Below are positions 11,310 to 23,739 of a stretch of DNA of 64,000 nucleotides, one piece after another. The stretch comes from Antedon mediterranea. Lineage: Eukaryota > Echinodermata > Crinoidea > Comatulida > Antedonidae. Position 1 is the first letter of the stretch, and each line of letters starts with the position of its first letter. Under the pieces are notes generated by a model. That model did not search any database, had not been told where the DNA came from, and was given only the letters and a program-made list of their open reading frames with translations. A program made the position numbers and the translations under genes. The stretch is from NCBI RefSeq assembly GCF_964355755.1, contig NC_092675.1, positions 26,018,412 through 26,082,411 on the forward strand. Reading direction: 5' to 3'.

Positions 11310-13540
11310 ATGCTTTATGTCGGATCACCTAAAAAAAAAAAGTTTGCCTGTAAGCGAAAAGTCTTCAATTAACTATGGAATTGATAAAGTTCACGTTAGA
11401 TTATTTGAATTTAAATTTCTAAATATAATTTTTATTATATTGTTGAATAACCATAACGGATCATTCGTCGTAATAACAAAAGTTAACATTTTGATATTGT
11501 TATTGTTATTTAGGCATATTATTAACAGAAAATTGAAACATGTCATAAAAAATTAATTGAATCAAATGCCCAGTATTTGGTGCGGCATTAAAATATCATA
11601 CTCATTGTTTAAAATAGGCCTAATTTATTTTCAGTTGGACAATTAGACCGTACCTTTACTATAACTTACTAAGTCTACCTAATATCTGAAGACATTAAAA
11701 ACAGCTTATTTATTCAATACTTCCAAACGACAATTACCAACTACAACTTTATTCTACTGAATAAATAGGACAGGGGTAGTGACCTACTTTTTAAAACTAT
11801 CCCACGTACAAATAATCTTACTCTTCACACATACCATAATAATTTTAATCGACGTTTGTCCTATAATTGAAATTGATTCAATTTCAATTTATTTCTATAA
11901 TATAACATACATAATAATATAAAATAACATAATGTTAATTATTAATAAATAAAATTGCATATACATATAATGAAAAGTAGTTCAGTCATGTGGGGTGAGA
12001 GTCATATAAATCATAAATACTTGATATTAAATAGACAATTATAAAATCATATAACTCTTTAATTTTGATAATAATCAGACTTGACGACCTAGGAAGGACG
12101 AAGTTGGACTATTCTTATCTTCGTGTGTCAAACACGTGTAAACAAATTACTTCCTTGATCGACGTCAGGCTTGTTAACTTGATTTATCGCGAGTTAACTT
12201 TTCAGGTTTACTGATTGTTACATTGCACGCGACGGATACACTCATGGGCTGTGTTTGACCTAAACATAATTCCATGTGATGAATAATCATTATGATACAC
12301 ACAGTACCCGCGAATGGAATTCCATTTTTTAAACTACAAATATTGCTGATGTATTGTATTGGCTAAACTTAATTTTTGGTAGTATTTATATCGTCATTGT
12401 TACTGTCAAATCAAATACTGTTAAAATAGAAAAACACGCTCTTAGAAAAGAATGTTATAAATGCGCAAATGTAATGTTTATTATTCATCACACGTGGAAA
12501 TATGTTTATATCAATTTAGATTTGATAGATTGTATTTTAAGCAATTAAAAACTTTAAAAAATTGTAATGTGACGAATCCGCGATCTGTAAATAATATTAA
12601 GTATCAACGCTTAAAGCAAAAAAATCAAAACCAGACAACAATGTAATTACAAAACTAGCAAAATAGATACCAAACCTCACACAATTGCAAAGTATAAAAA
12701 CCCATTGAAAAAAAAAATAAATTGTCTGATTCTGATGCATATCCAGTATTGCTTTTATTTTGTAGCATACATATATTTCAAAGTAAAGGAATCCTTTGTG
12801 TATAACAAAATCAATGGCCGTAAATGGTTCCGAATTTTATTATTGGTAAAACATGAAAAACGAAGATTATTTAAATCTTTGAATATGTTATTTTGTAGTT
12901 TTAATAAAGTTAATCACTTCCATTGTTTGCTTTAAATTACATTTTTTTCAGGTAAATACATTTTTTTCGATCCAATTTTTGGTCCTAATTGATAACTATT
13001 ACGTTACACTAAAATGGAATATTCAACAAAAAAATGTTTAAGAATTATTTTTTCAGGGCGACAATACATCTTTAATAGTTTGTCAGGGGCCGGAAGAGTG
13101 CACTTTTATTACACTTAGCCATCCCATTGCAACATATCAAACCATCAAAATAACAAAATGTGAATGAATAAATATGAACACACAACAAACAAAGCGATTC
13201 CAAATGGTTTGATTGTCGAACATGAAATCATGGAGGTGTATATACCTCCATGATGAAACCAACTTAACCATTTGTGTTTCCGCAGCAATGTGTCGATTTA
13301 GCTATGTATCAAATAATTAGTATACCTGGAAAACACCGGAAATACTGGCCTATAGTTTGATATTTTATACTTTCGTTTCGCCCATCATCTAATTCACACA
13401 GCACGATTTTTCTTTAGCGTCTTTATTTTCGTTAAATTCAGAACAGTCAAAAGAAAAGGTATAAAGTTCCATATCCAGTAATGCTTTCATTTTTTATCTT
13501 ACATATTTCTACTTGTGTTAAACCAAACTCTGGCAGACTG
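11310..13540. other. AT-rich gene-poor stretch with a diverged duplication
   Basis: No gene recognised. Segments near 12405-12560 and 12735-12860 reappear, diverged, near 14015-14205 and 13480-13510 (for example GTTTATATCAATTTAGAT at 12503 and 14159), so part of this spacer is an old dispersed repeat. Confidence 0.45.
13227..13254. repeat. 28-bp near-perfect palindrome
   Basis: ATCATGGAGGT and its complement ACCTCCATGAT flank a TATA-centred core; 13 of 14 base pairs match. It shares the CATGGAGGT arm with the palindrome at 62779-62804. Confidence 0.8.
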
Positions 13541-13544
13541 AGAG

Positions 13545-14010
13545 ATTGGGATGTTCCATTCATCATAAATCAATACATTTGTATAATCGTATATTAAATC
13601 TATCAAAATAGTATTTTTTTAAGAAAATCGGCCTGTCTTCAACATTATGATGCTGTACTCTAGCTGTTCAAACAGTTTTCAGCTATTAAAAACAATCATC
13701 GTAGGAGGAGATAGGAAAATGCGAAGCCTCCTCGCATTTTTGTGGCGGGTATTTTTCAAGATGGACATCCATTAGACAGTGTATACAACGATCGGAAAAC
13801 ACCCCTATTTGGGGCAAATCGTTGAACCTAAATTCGTTTTAATCGTCAATAACTAATTATCTAACTTAATTTAATTAGTAAACAGGGTTACATCAGGTGG
13901 TTAAAATCAGTACCGAAAGTACGAACCAACTTTATATACCATCGAGTAAAAATTCTAGAAGTAAGGCGCGATTTATCGAATTTTGCCCTTACGTAAATTT
14001 ATATATAGAT
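13545..14010 (+). repeat. Dispersed repeat, copy 1 of 3
   Basis: About 460 bp that reappear inverted at 36371-36840 and 37818-38282. Shared landmarks are CACCCCTATTTGGGGCAAAT, the AGGAGGAGATAGGAAAATGC block and TTACGTAAATTTATATATAG. The short open frame starting MVKISTESTNQLYIPSS occurs in more than one copy only because the DNA is repeated. Confidence 0.8.
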
Positions 14011-14271
14011 ATAATAAAATCAATGGCCATAAATAGTTTATCAAATGCTGTTATAATAAACTACACGCTCTCAGGGGAAAATCTTGCAATGCGCAAATGT
14101 AGTACGTTATATTTTTATTGTGTGGAATTAATAATTATTATTCATCATAGGGAATTATGTTTATATCAATTTAGATAAGATAAAGTATATTTAAAGCAAT
14201 TACACGTTTTACATAAAAAAACGAAAAATCCTGTAAATGCGTACCTATAAATATATTGTTATTAAGTCCCC

Positions 14272-14760
14272 GGGTGTCACGAAACCTAAGACCACGAAAG
14301 CTAAGACCCCCTAAGACCTAAGATCACGAAAGCTAAGACCCAAGACCTAATCTAATAAGATTACAAATATTTATCTTTCGCACCTGCCTTGTATTTTAAC
14401 TCCCAACATTTATTCTGAATATCACACCTTAGAATTGGCACTTTTTTTTATGAAAAAGAATCACATAAAAAGTAACGGCGCTAGTTCCGTTTCGCACCTG
14501 TCGTTTATTTCGACTCAAAATTGATTAAGTAACTTTATCGTGACTACCACACCTTAGAATTAGGCCTCAAAAATATTTTTACGAAGGAGATCACACAAAA
14601 AGTAAAAAATAAATCCTTTAAATTGATGAATTTACAGACGTGCTTCTCGCACATCGGTTCGTGAATTTCGCATACTCCATGTTCAATGTTGTTGTTTCTA
14701 TGGAGCGCCAAAAGAGCAATCATAATAGAGGGCTAAAAACTATATATATAATATTGGGTA
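14272..14760 (+). mobile_element. Left arm of a long-TIR element (GGGTGTCACGAAAC family)
   Basis: Begins GGGTGTCACGAAACCTAAG followed by repeated CACGAAAGCTAAGACC words, then CGCACCTGCCTTGTATTTT and the GGAGCGCCAAAAGAGCAA block. The last block recurs in reverse complement at 17535-17630, so this is probably the left arm of an element whose right arm was cut off by the copy starting at 17637. Confidence 0.7.
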
Positions 14761-14951
14761 TATTTAATGCATTTATTGGATGAAAATTACGTTCAATTTT
14801 ATCATATTTTGTCAATGTCAATGCAACAAAAATATTACTGTTGATACTGTACATGGTTTTTGCAGGAACTTTTAGGAATGAAAATCGACAAATTCATCAT
14901 CATATTACATGTACTGTAGGGGTATACCTGATCTAAATAATATTCCTCTTA

Positions 14952-15780
14952 AGCCCCTTTCTCACAGAGTTGTGTGCCAGGAATATTGCGGGAATATACC
15001 ATTACCATGCCGGTATGGTTTTCTGTGAGAACGGGTCGTCTTGGCATCATGCCGGCACCATGCCGGCATCGACATGACCTGCTTTAGACCTAGTAATATT
15101 CTAGGGATATTCCCCGCAATGCCAGACGGGCATTCTGTGAGAACGTATTGCCGTTATATTCCGGGGTTCCCCGTCGAGGCTTTGACACCTTGCGCAGTCA
15201 AGTGTATCACTTTGGCGCCTATTCAATTCAATTAACAATAATAATGTCGAACTGGAGGGATAATGAGATAAGAGAGCTGCTTAAAATAAGGGGACAAGAA
15301 GAAATTTGTAGCATAATCTATATAGGCCGCTAGGCTAGGCCAGCCATAGCTCTTTGTTTGTTGGTGCCTGACCTTTCGTCGCCTTGTAAATTGTAGGCCT
15401 ACAGCCTTCTAAGGTGTTTTACAGATTGCCGATGACGGCAAATTAATTGCTATACCTGTATAATATATGCACAATATACTGTACATAGCATGTATTGCAT
15501 AAATATGCTATAAAGGAAGATAATAATCTGTAACTTAACATTCGCCGCCATATCATCGCTAGACAAAAATAATAACAATAAAGGACGCCCTCAATAATTA
15601 TTTTGTCAGAGACTTTTTATTGGCCGAATATGCCCGACTCCTTTCTCACAGAAAGCCGGTATATACCGGTTATATTTCCGGCACGATAGTCCGATGAGAA
15701 TGGGTATATGCCGGTAACGATACCGGCACGACGCCAGCACTGTACCGGTATATTGCAGGCACATCTGTGAGAAAGGGGCT
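14952..15780. mobile_element. Harbinger-like non-autonomous element with TTA duplication
   Basis: Terminal inverted repeats of 17 identical bases, AGCCCCTTTCTCACAGA at 14952 and its complement ending at 15780. Similarity continues inward (GTGCC...ATATACC). Both sides are flanked by TTA (14949-14951 and 15781-15783), the usual PIF/Harbinger target duplication. The 829-bp interior is rich in CCGGTAT/ATGCCGG words and carries no transposase. Confidence 0.85.
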
Positions 15781-15783
15781 TTA

Positions 15784-17449
15784 GTCTTAGTCTTACTCTT
15801 AGGTCTAGGGTTGGTTGCTATTTGAAAACAGCAAATTATTAGCAGTAAAATGTTACAGCATTTTTATTGACAAAATATATTAAAACTAGACATGAAACTC
15901 GTCACTTTGACGAGTTAGTTATCCGCACCACGACAAACGCCACGTGCACGTCTTACGTTGGAATATTGCACACAGATAAAGATTATGGCATTATGACAAG
16001 AACTGAAGAATATGATATGCTGTTAGTGCTGAATTCTGTCAATTTTGTGTCATATAGTATATACATGCAAACAGTATAATCTGTATACATATTACATACA
16101 GTGTAGAATAGGTGAAATTACGGGACCCGCCATTTATTCCAATTTTTAACATGGCGACGGTATCAAAATGAAACACTTAGATAGCAATTTCAGAAGGAAA
16201 TTATCTCAGGAACAACATATTAACGTGTAGAAGAAATTTGAATACGTAAAATATAGATGCGCACCCTTTTAAATGTGATGAACTATTACGCAAAATATGA
16301 AAATACGACTTTTTTTATTCAACTGGCCATATGATGACGTCACAACATCCGATTGGCAAAATGTTTACATGAATTCGTATCTACAATCCAATAGCTTCCA
16401 TAAAACGTTTTAATCGTGATTATCACATTTTATTCTTACGAGCTATTACAGATTAAAATTTACTGTAAAGATGAAATTAATGACCCACGTAATTAAAATT
16501 TTTTGGCATGATGACGTCATAAAAATTAAAATATTTTTATCTCATGCTAAAGAAAGTTGATTGACCTACACAATATATAAATGTAAGAGAAAAAGGAATA
16601 CAGATAAGCGTGATGCGCTCCATTGAATGTGATGAACAATAACGAAAGAGACAAAAATCCTATATTTTACATTCGTGTGGCCATACGATGACGTCACAAT
16701 GTTTTTTTAGCTTTATCGATGCATGATCCGATATCTACAACTCATCAACTTCTAGATTTTGTAATAAAAATAAACGGTTCACGGTTTACTTTAGAAACTA
16801 TGACTGTTTAAAAAAAGACATAATTTTGACGATTTTTTAAGCTTTTTCATAAAAAACGCGCATGAAATGTTTAATTCAACGTGTTCGTATGGCGTTATTT
16901 AAATTGGAAAAGGTCTAAATTGTTTTCAAAATTACTAGGAAAGGCTTGAAAAATATGATTCAAGGGAAAAAAATATGTTTTTAACGCTACGTGCGCACCG
17001 CGTGCGTAAAAAATTGCGCGCCCGTGGGAATTTTTGACATGCTCAAAATGACAAGAAACGCATAAAAAGTTGATTAGAAATTAATTTTGCGCATTTTGAA
17101 ATTTTAAATGCGCGTGCGCGCGTAACTTCTTGTGAAACATGCCATTTTTAATCCGTAGAAAGTTTGCCCCTGATATGACTTAAATTTTGTCAAAGTGTCA
17201 ATACTAAATGACTTTTAGTTTTTAATCTATGATCAATCATTGAAATTCATAAAATTGCGCGTAAGTTACGTTGCGCAACTATGACGTCATTCAAAAATAG
17301 GAGGTGCACAACTTCACGTAAATGCCCATATGTTGTCAAAGTTATGAAATGTTATGTTTACACATTTTAGAGAAACGCGATCCACAAAAAGGAAGGATGG
17401 AAAGAAGAATAATACAGAAAAAAACTGTTGATCTCATACAATAACAAGG
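15784..17449. other. Non-coding stretch with an imperfect direct repeat of about 355 bp
   Basis: GGCCATATGATGACGTCACAA near 16325 recurs as GGCCATACGATGACGTCACAA near 16680, with similar flanks (CGTATCTACAA against CGATATCTACAA). Further ATGACGTCA words occur at about 16509 and 17280. No gene recognised. GC-rich CGCGTGCG words cluster at 16980-17120. Confidence 0.5.
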
Positions 17450-17481
17450 AGTTATCCGCTTGGTATACCAAGCGGATAACT
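17450..17481. repeat. Perfect 32-bp palindrome
   Basis: AGTTATCCGCTTGGTA is followed directly by its exact reverse complement, giving a centre GGTATACC without a spacer. Confidence 0.95.
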
Positions 17482-17534
17482 AATTAAACGTGTATTTCAA
17501 TAATAAATGCATTAAAAGAAGACGCATTCCACTG

Positions 17535-17635
17535 AGTTTTTAACCATCTATTGTTGTTGCTCTTTTGGCGCTCCATAGAAACGAAAATATTGAACTTCGA
17601 GTATGCTAAATTCGCGAATGGTATGCGAGAAACAT
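17535..17635. mobile_element. Truncated right arm of the element starting at 14272
   Basis: Reverse complement of about 14640-14750 (TGCTCTTTTGGCGCTCCATA and following). It ends abruptly where GGGTGTCAC of the next element begins at 17637. Confidence 0.6.
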
Positions 17636-17636
17636 G

Positions 17637-18598
17637 GGGTGTCACGAAACCTAAGACCACGAAAGCTAAGACCCCCTAAGATCTAAGATCACGAAAGCTA
17701 AGACCCAAGAACTAAGATTACAAATATTTATCTTTCGCACCTGCCTTGTATTTTAACTCCCAGCATTTATTCTGAATACCACACCTTAGACTTAGCACTT
17801 TTATGAAAAAGAATCACATAAAAAGTAACAAATACATTTTTAAATTGATGATTTTACAGACGTTTTTCTCGCACACATACTGTTTGCGAATTTCGCATGA
17901 CTAGCCTAACAGTATACAGTAGGCCTACCCCATGTTCAATGTTTTTGTTTCTATGGAATGTCAAAAGAGCAAAAATTATATAGAGGGCTGAAAACTCTGT
18001 GGAGTCCATCTACAGTGTGGATGAAACAATGTAAAATTAAAATTGTAACGATAATAGTATAATCATGCTAGTATGAAGAAATAAATACTCGCAAATAAAT
18101 TTTAATTTAAAAATCATGATAATTTCGTTTTCTTTGTGTTTTTAAACTTGTACTATTATTGTTGCTCTTTTGGCGCTCCATAGAAACAAAAACATTGAGC
18201 ATGATGGGAGGAGTTACAGTATACAAAGAAACACGTCTGTAAAATCATCAATTCAAAGGATTTATTTATTTGTTTTTTTGTTTTTTTTGTTTTTTGTTTG
18301 TTTTTTTTTTAGGTGTGAAAGAAAAAACATCCTCTGAACCAACACAATGGAGTAAATATATACCAACAAACAACCCGTCAAGTTTGTTTGTTGTAAAGAA
18401 AAAAATATACATTTACTCAACGGGCGAAAATAATGTGAGTTTATCTATGTTTTGCGGTAGTATTTAATTATATTTATGGTAATAAATGAAACCTACTGTG
18501 TTTAAAATTATGTATGGATAAACAAGTATTGTTTTTAAGCTGTATAGTATATCTTAGAATTTGTAATCTTAGGTCTTGGGTCTTAGCTTTCGTGGTCT
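17637..18598 (+). mobile_element. GGGTGTCACGAAAC element, copy 2, right terminus truncated
   Basis: The left terminus GGGTGTCACGAAACCTAAG is at 17637. The interior 18300-18560 is the reverse complement of 46260-46480 in copy 3. The right end shows only TCTTGGGTCTTAGCTTTCGTGGTCT (split by position at about 18574-18598) and lacks the last 35 or so bases of the inverted repeat. No transposase gene. Confidence 0.75.
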
Positions 18599-18877
18599 AT
18601 ATATCAGATCTGACGAATGCAAAGAGTTTTACAAATTTAAAATAAAGTTGGTTGACCTTATTCCTAAATAAAAGAATAATTATTTTGTTTCCCGTGGTCC
18701 CGCTCCTGGTACAACATTTTAGACCTTTTTGTCGTGTCGATGCATTTCCACCTAAATATTGTCTTAGATAGGACGATAGGCTATCATATTAATGTTCCAT
18801 TTGCATTAGTATTTAAAAGTAGTGTTTTATTTCGTGTTATTGAAGAAATAAAATAATTGTCATTGTCGGGCGGTTTA
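18599..18877. other. Spacer upstream of the DNase gene
   Basis: No gene or repeat recognised. Confidence 0.4.
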
Positions 18878-19060
18878 TTCAATAAAACAACATCGATTTA
18901 GTCACCACTTCATTGGATTCAATAGCATTAATTCAATATTGTCTTACTCGAGGGTGACAACAAATGTCTTCAATCGATTCCCTTTTTTCTACAATGTTGC
19001 CACCCAAGGCTATATTGAATTTAATGAAGGTGTGGTAAACTAAATCGATGTTTTATTGTA
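18878..19060. repeat. Inverted repeat at the DNase promoter
   Basis: The left arm from about 18878 (CAATAAAACAACATCGATT, then ATTCAATA and GGGTGACAACA) is complementary, with gaps, to about 18983-19058. Arms are roughly 70-80 bp around a short loop. It looks like a small MITE-type palindrome. The putative TATA box lies at its outer right end. Confidence 0.6.
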
Positions 19061-19066
19061 TAAAAG
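19059..19066 (+). promoter_or_regulatory. Putative TATA box of the DNase gene
   Basis: TATAAAAG, 103 bases upstream of the start codon at 19169, with the initiator-like CATTGTTTCACTC about 25-30 bases downstream. This is an inference from sequence and spacing only. Confidence 0.4.
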
Positions 19067-19168
19067 TTGGCTGTTTCCCAGCAACATTGTTTCACTCTGC
19101 TCCGCCTGGCCGTGGTGTCCATTAAGTTAACAACTTCCGAACGGGATAGTCAGATATTCAATTTTATA

Positions 19169-22100
19169 ATGGCTGTAAGACCACAAATTCTTCTGGCTAC
19201 ATTCTGCCTCATAACTCTCACTCAAGTGTACTCAATAAAGATTGGGTCCTTCAATATTCAACTTTTCGGGCAATCTAAAGTTGCTAAAGATGACGTCGTA
19301 GATGTTTTGGTACAGGTATGCTTAAGTATTTTCTTTTTAGTTTTAAACAAAGACATATACATGGCTGCAGTCGCGTGCTTAAGTTAGTGTTTACCGACCA
19401 ACCGACCGACATATAGTGAGCTGTAGAGTCGCGTTGCACTCTACTAAAGATAAATTAAATAGAACAGAATGGTAAGATAAGTAAGACAAACATAATGTTC
19501 TACTTAAATACAAAGATTGCTTTAAAAAAGCTAAATCTAGCAATTATATTTGTTCTGTTCAATTTATGTAACCTCTTCAGCTAGTAGGCCTTCAATCTAA
19601 TGTATATAGATAAGAATTATAATCAGAATTCTGAACTCTGGTCATACCATAATTGAATGCATTTTGTATTCGTTTGTTTAAGATTTTAAACCGCTATGAC
19701 TTATTGCTTATCATGGAAATTCGTGATAAAGCCGGTACTGCAATAGTGGAACTATTGGATGCACTCAATAAGTAAGTATAGTGACGTAGTTAGAATGTAT
19801 ACATCAAAATAAATAAATGTAGAATAAAGCCAACAGAAATGGGTTTATTATTCTTTTAAACGAAACCATGTCTGCTAAACTGTAATAAACAATGTTTTTA
19901 CACAGCTGGTTTAAAAATAGGCGTTATTACAATAATTTTAATATATCAATAATTTATTTTGTAGTAAAATATTTATTTTGATTTGTATATAAATGTGACC
20001 CAAACAATTAATATTAAACATTGTAAAAACAGTTAGGCCTAAACAATGCATCACAGAGCTAATACTAATTTACATTCATCTGTCACTACTACTAAATTTA
20101 TATTAGTGTTTTGATCCAAAGTTTAGTGTTTTTACGACTATTAACACAGATGAACATGTTAATAAATGTTGATAAACTTACCTTAATTTCAGTGTTTCAT
20201 CAGAAAATTATAAGATGGTCATAAGTAGCAGGACTGGTAGATCAACATCAAAGGAACAATATACATTCTTTTATAAGTAAGTGATTCTACACTGAACATA
20301 CACAATTTATAATACTTATCTTTAAGAAGTAGTGCCAGAAAATGATTGTGATTTTAATTCCAACTATTTCGATACGATCTTTTATTTTCACGATTTGCAT
20401 TTTCTATAATTTGCCCAACAAAATTGGTTGTCCTCATCGTCAAATTGGTGATTGTATTTCGCCTCCCCTCTGGACGTCAAACAATTGATCATGAAAACGG
20501 CGATGATTTAATCAAGGTTTATCAAATGAGTGCTCTTTATAATAAGTTTTTTTCTGGAAAAATGCTTTAGGCCTAATTTTTTATATTTTTTTGATCTATT
20601 AAGGCCTGAACTTTTTGAGGTGACAGACCAATATGAATACGACGATGGTGATGAGGAATTAAAGGAAGATACATTTGAACGGGAACCTTTTATAGTTCGC
20701 TTCAGTTCTCCATCAACATGTAGGTTGTTTTTGTTTTCTCTTTTGTGGCGTACATACCACTTGTATTTACATTAGTATCATCATAGTCATGCCATCACCA
20801 CATATTATTTTCATTATATACATAGTATCACATTGTTTTTTTCTAATGTTTTTTTTGTATCAGTGATCAACTTCATCAGTGGTATAACATTTTAAATTTT
20901 GTAAATTCACTTTATATTACATATTACCTCTTTAAGTTAAGTTGTTACTAACAATATTATATTCTAATCAAAGGGCCTACACAATACATCTGTTTTTATA
21001 AGTAGGTTTGTTAATTATGGCTTGTTCCATGAAAGGTTTAATATAGGCCTACTTTGCACATTTATACTCAACAACAAAAAAAGTACAAAAATGCAACAGT
21101 GGAACAATTTAGTTAATAATTAATTATTGTCTTCTATTGTTTCAATTTTAATTGCTACTGCAGTGGTGAAAGATTTTGCAATGGTTGGTATACATACTAA
21201 ACCTGATGATGCCTTTAATGAAATTGACACTCTGGCTGACGTGTATGATGACATAACAGAGAAGTGGAACATCGAGGTAAAAGAACAGATTGTCTAACAA
21301 CTTTAATTAACTATGCACGTGGCATGCCAACATATATCGATTTTTGTATAAATAAGTAGTATTTATTTTCTGCTTTAAAATTCATCAATATTACTTTTAA
21401 CAGGATGTCATTATAGCTGGAGATTTCAATGCAGGTTGTTCGTATGTTAAAGATTGGACTGGTAATCGACTGAGACAAGATAGATTCAAGTGGCTGGTAA
21501 AAGATGATGCAGACACTAATGTTGCTCACAAGCAATGTCCATATGACAGGTAAGATTTCTAAGACTCTGTCTACACTATCAAACTTTATGTGACAACAAA
21601 TGTGATGTGCTCATATATTTTTTATTTTATTTTTATTAAACTTTGTTTAATTGTTTAATGAGCCGGAGCTGACATGCATGAGGTGATCAACACAAAAACG
21701 GGAACATAAATACAAAAAGACGAGAAAAAGGAAAACAAAAGGAGTGACCAACAAAAATATAAATAATATATATGGACATGATGATGTCATATCACTACCA
21801 TATTTAGGCATATCACTACCTTATTTGAACATATCACACTTTTTTGTCAAACTAAGTTTGATATTGTAAACATAGCTTAACAATAGGATAAAGGAATGAT
21901 GAATGAAATGTCAAATATCCCGATATCATCATCACCATCATCATCATCATCATTCCAGTAGAATTCATAATAAGGTGACACCTTTCTCATTAGTGTAAGT
22001 GTTAAAACACATATTTCCATTCTTTCCCCTGAATAGGGTGTGATGCAGTGATGTGTTGTCAGTGCTTCAGACAAGCAATTATTAAACCAGCACGGCATGA

Positions 22101-23739
22101 ACATGAGCTACATTTAAACAAACTATAATAACAAGAAACAGTGACGAGTACTTTGAATTAACCTTGCAATGGTTTTGTTTGCTATTTCACAATTTCACAG
22201 ATTTGTTATTGGTGGAACAGTCTTTTTGAAGGAGTGAAACCACAGTCAACACAAGTGTTTAATTTTAGTGCTAAATATGGGCTGGATGAAGAATTTGTAA
22301 GTATAGTATTTAAAAATGTAATTTTATTGGTAGGCTTATTGCATTTAATTGAAAATCGATATCACTGTTGTCGCTCCCAATTATGACTATTTAATATTAA
22401 TAAATTACTATTAATTATTAATACCAGATACAGGTATTCCCTGGTAGGGTCGAATTAATTCCGTCTTGTTTGAAGTTTTGATTTAAGTTAATTTGTTAGT
22501 TATTGAATCAATTGAATGTTTGCTACTTTAAACATTTATATAAAGTTCCATTGATTTCCAACAGTTAATATTATTGTAAATAATGACACAATGCTGATAC
22601 AGGTATATAGTTGGAAATTACTATAATATTGTACGGTTCACTAAAATAATTAAAAAGTGAATTGTTAGATATTAAATACAAAGAAACTAAATTATAGATT
22701 TATGTGCTGATTGAAAAAGGAAATGTTAATGGAATTTATGAAGAGGTCATAGTTAGACATCAACAGTGTTACTCACCATGCAAATATGAATGTTGAGAAT
22801 AAATGCAGGATACACTCAATAAAGAAAACAAATTACAAAATTATAACCATTGCAGATATATTTTTATATAGGCCCTAATAATATTTTTGTCTTCATATCA
22901 AATATTAACCTTGTTTCAATTTTGTAGACAAAGACAGTTAGCGACCACTATCCAATCGAATTCCAGCTTTTAGAGATTCAAAGGTAAATATGTAGAATAT
23001 TATAGATTAAAGCCTGGTTTCCATTAAAATCGCTACACGCGCAGATGTCGCCGACGCAATCGGGAAGGCTCCCCGATTCATCGCAGTCAAATCGGCAAAG
23101 TTCAACCATGTTCAACTTTGCCGATTTTGTCGGCGATGAATCGTATACGCGTACTAGATCCCCGATAAACTCTAGCGTTTCCATAGAATCGCTACGCTCT
23201 GTCATGTAGCGATTTTATGGAAACCAGGCTTAACATTCTGTGTATTAATAACAAGTGACATTTGTTATTAAACATGTATGACCAATAAGGTTAATTATGA
23301 AGACGATACCGTACAGTATATATTCTATTCTATACTCGCTTTAAAAAAAATTTCTCTCCCGAATAAATGCCCCCACCCATAGAACGTTTATTTTCTTGAA
23401 TAAACGTCCGCCACATGAATACGATATTGTATTATAACACATTTATGTTTTTTATGTTTATTAGTAGAATTCATCACTTTCATGATCTACAATACTACTG
23501 TATTTTATCAGTTCTTGATATAATAAATCTGTTGTTTTTTTTCGTATCCTGGGCAAATTGATTTGATTATGTTACCATATTAAAATAAACGCTTCCCTCG
23601 AATAAGCGTCCCCCACCCCGAGCAATAAACGCCTTGGGGCATTTATTCGTATGTAATATGTTTCTGTTTTTATTTAAGCCCCGAAGTCCTACATAATGTA
23701 GAAGAAGAGATGACACGTTTAGTACTCGACGAATTGTAG
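19169..23739 (+). CDS. Secreted deoxyribonuclease I family gene, nine exons, one frameshift
   Basis: Exons 19169-19315, 19683-19771, 20193-20276, 20604-20719, 21164-21276, 21404-21549, 22201-22296, 22928-22983, 23679-23739, all with GT..AG borders and matching phases; about 302 residues, close to the family's usual 280-300. A signal peptide (MAVRPQILLATFCLITLTQV) is followed by KIGSFNIQLFG, IMEIRD (catalytic Glu), GIHTKP (first His), IIAGDFNAGCSY (Asp), CPYDR and VSDHYPIEF (second His). The family makes endonucleolytic cuts in DNA with Ca/Mg, usually outside the cell. Odd point: in exon 7 the frame changes at the T5 run at 22223-22227, so translation would stop at 22235-22237 although the following frame matches the family to the end. 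Either a homopolymer sequencing error or a recent null allele. Confidence 0.85.
19371..19449. repeat. CCGA-containing mini-TIR repeat, copy 1
   Basis: Begins AGTCGCGTGCTTAAG, has an ACCGACCAACCGACCGACAT core and TAGTGAGCTGTAGAGTCGCG, and ends in a degenerate version of GCACGCGACTAAA. It lies in intron 1 of the DNase gene. Relatives are at 24131-24216 and 51014-51150. Confidence 0.6.
23011..23230. mobile_element. 220-bp MITE with TAA duplication
   Basis: The left end AGCCTGGTTTCCATTAAAA is matched by its complement ending at 23230, over about 27 bases with one indel. TAA flanks both sides (23008-23010 and 23231-23233), so PIF/Harbinger type. The interior holds CGATTCATCGC/GCGATGAATCG complementary segments, so the whole element can fold. 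It sits in the last intron of the DNase gene. Confidence 0.85.
23365..23660. repeat. Dispersed AATAAACGCC repeat
   Basis: Words such as GAATAAACG, CCCTCGAATAAGCG and GCCTTGGGGCATTTATTCG match blocks in the foldback element (1460-1560, 2474-2615, 2620-2960). Shorter relatives occur near 35470-35545 and 62540-62610 downstream of receptor genes A and C. Confidence 0.6.

Noticed and set aside
13897-14178. Small frame starting MVKISTESTNQ, also found near 36484
   Set aside because: It is shared only because the dispersed repeat is; the copies diverge by indels.
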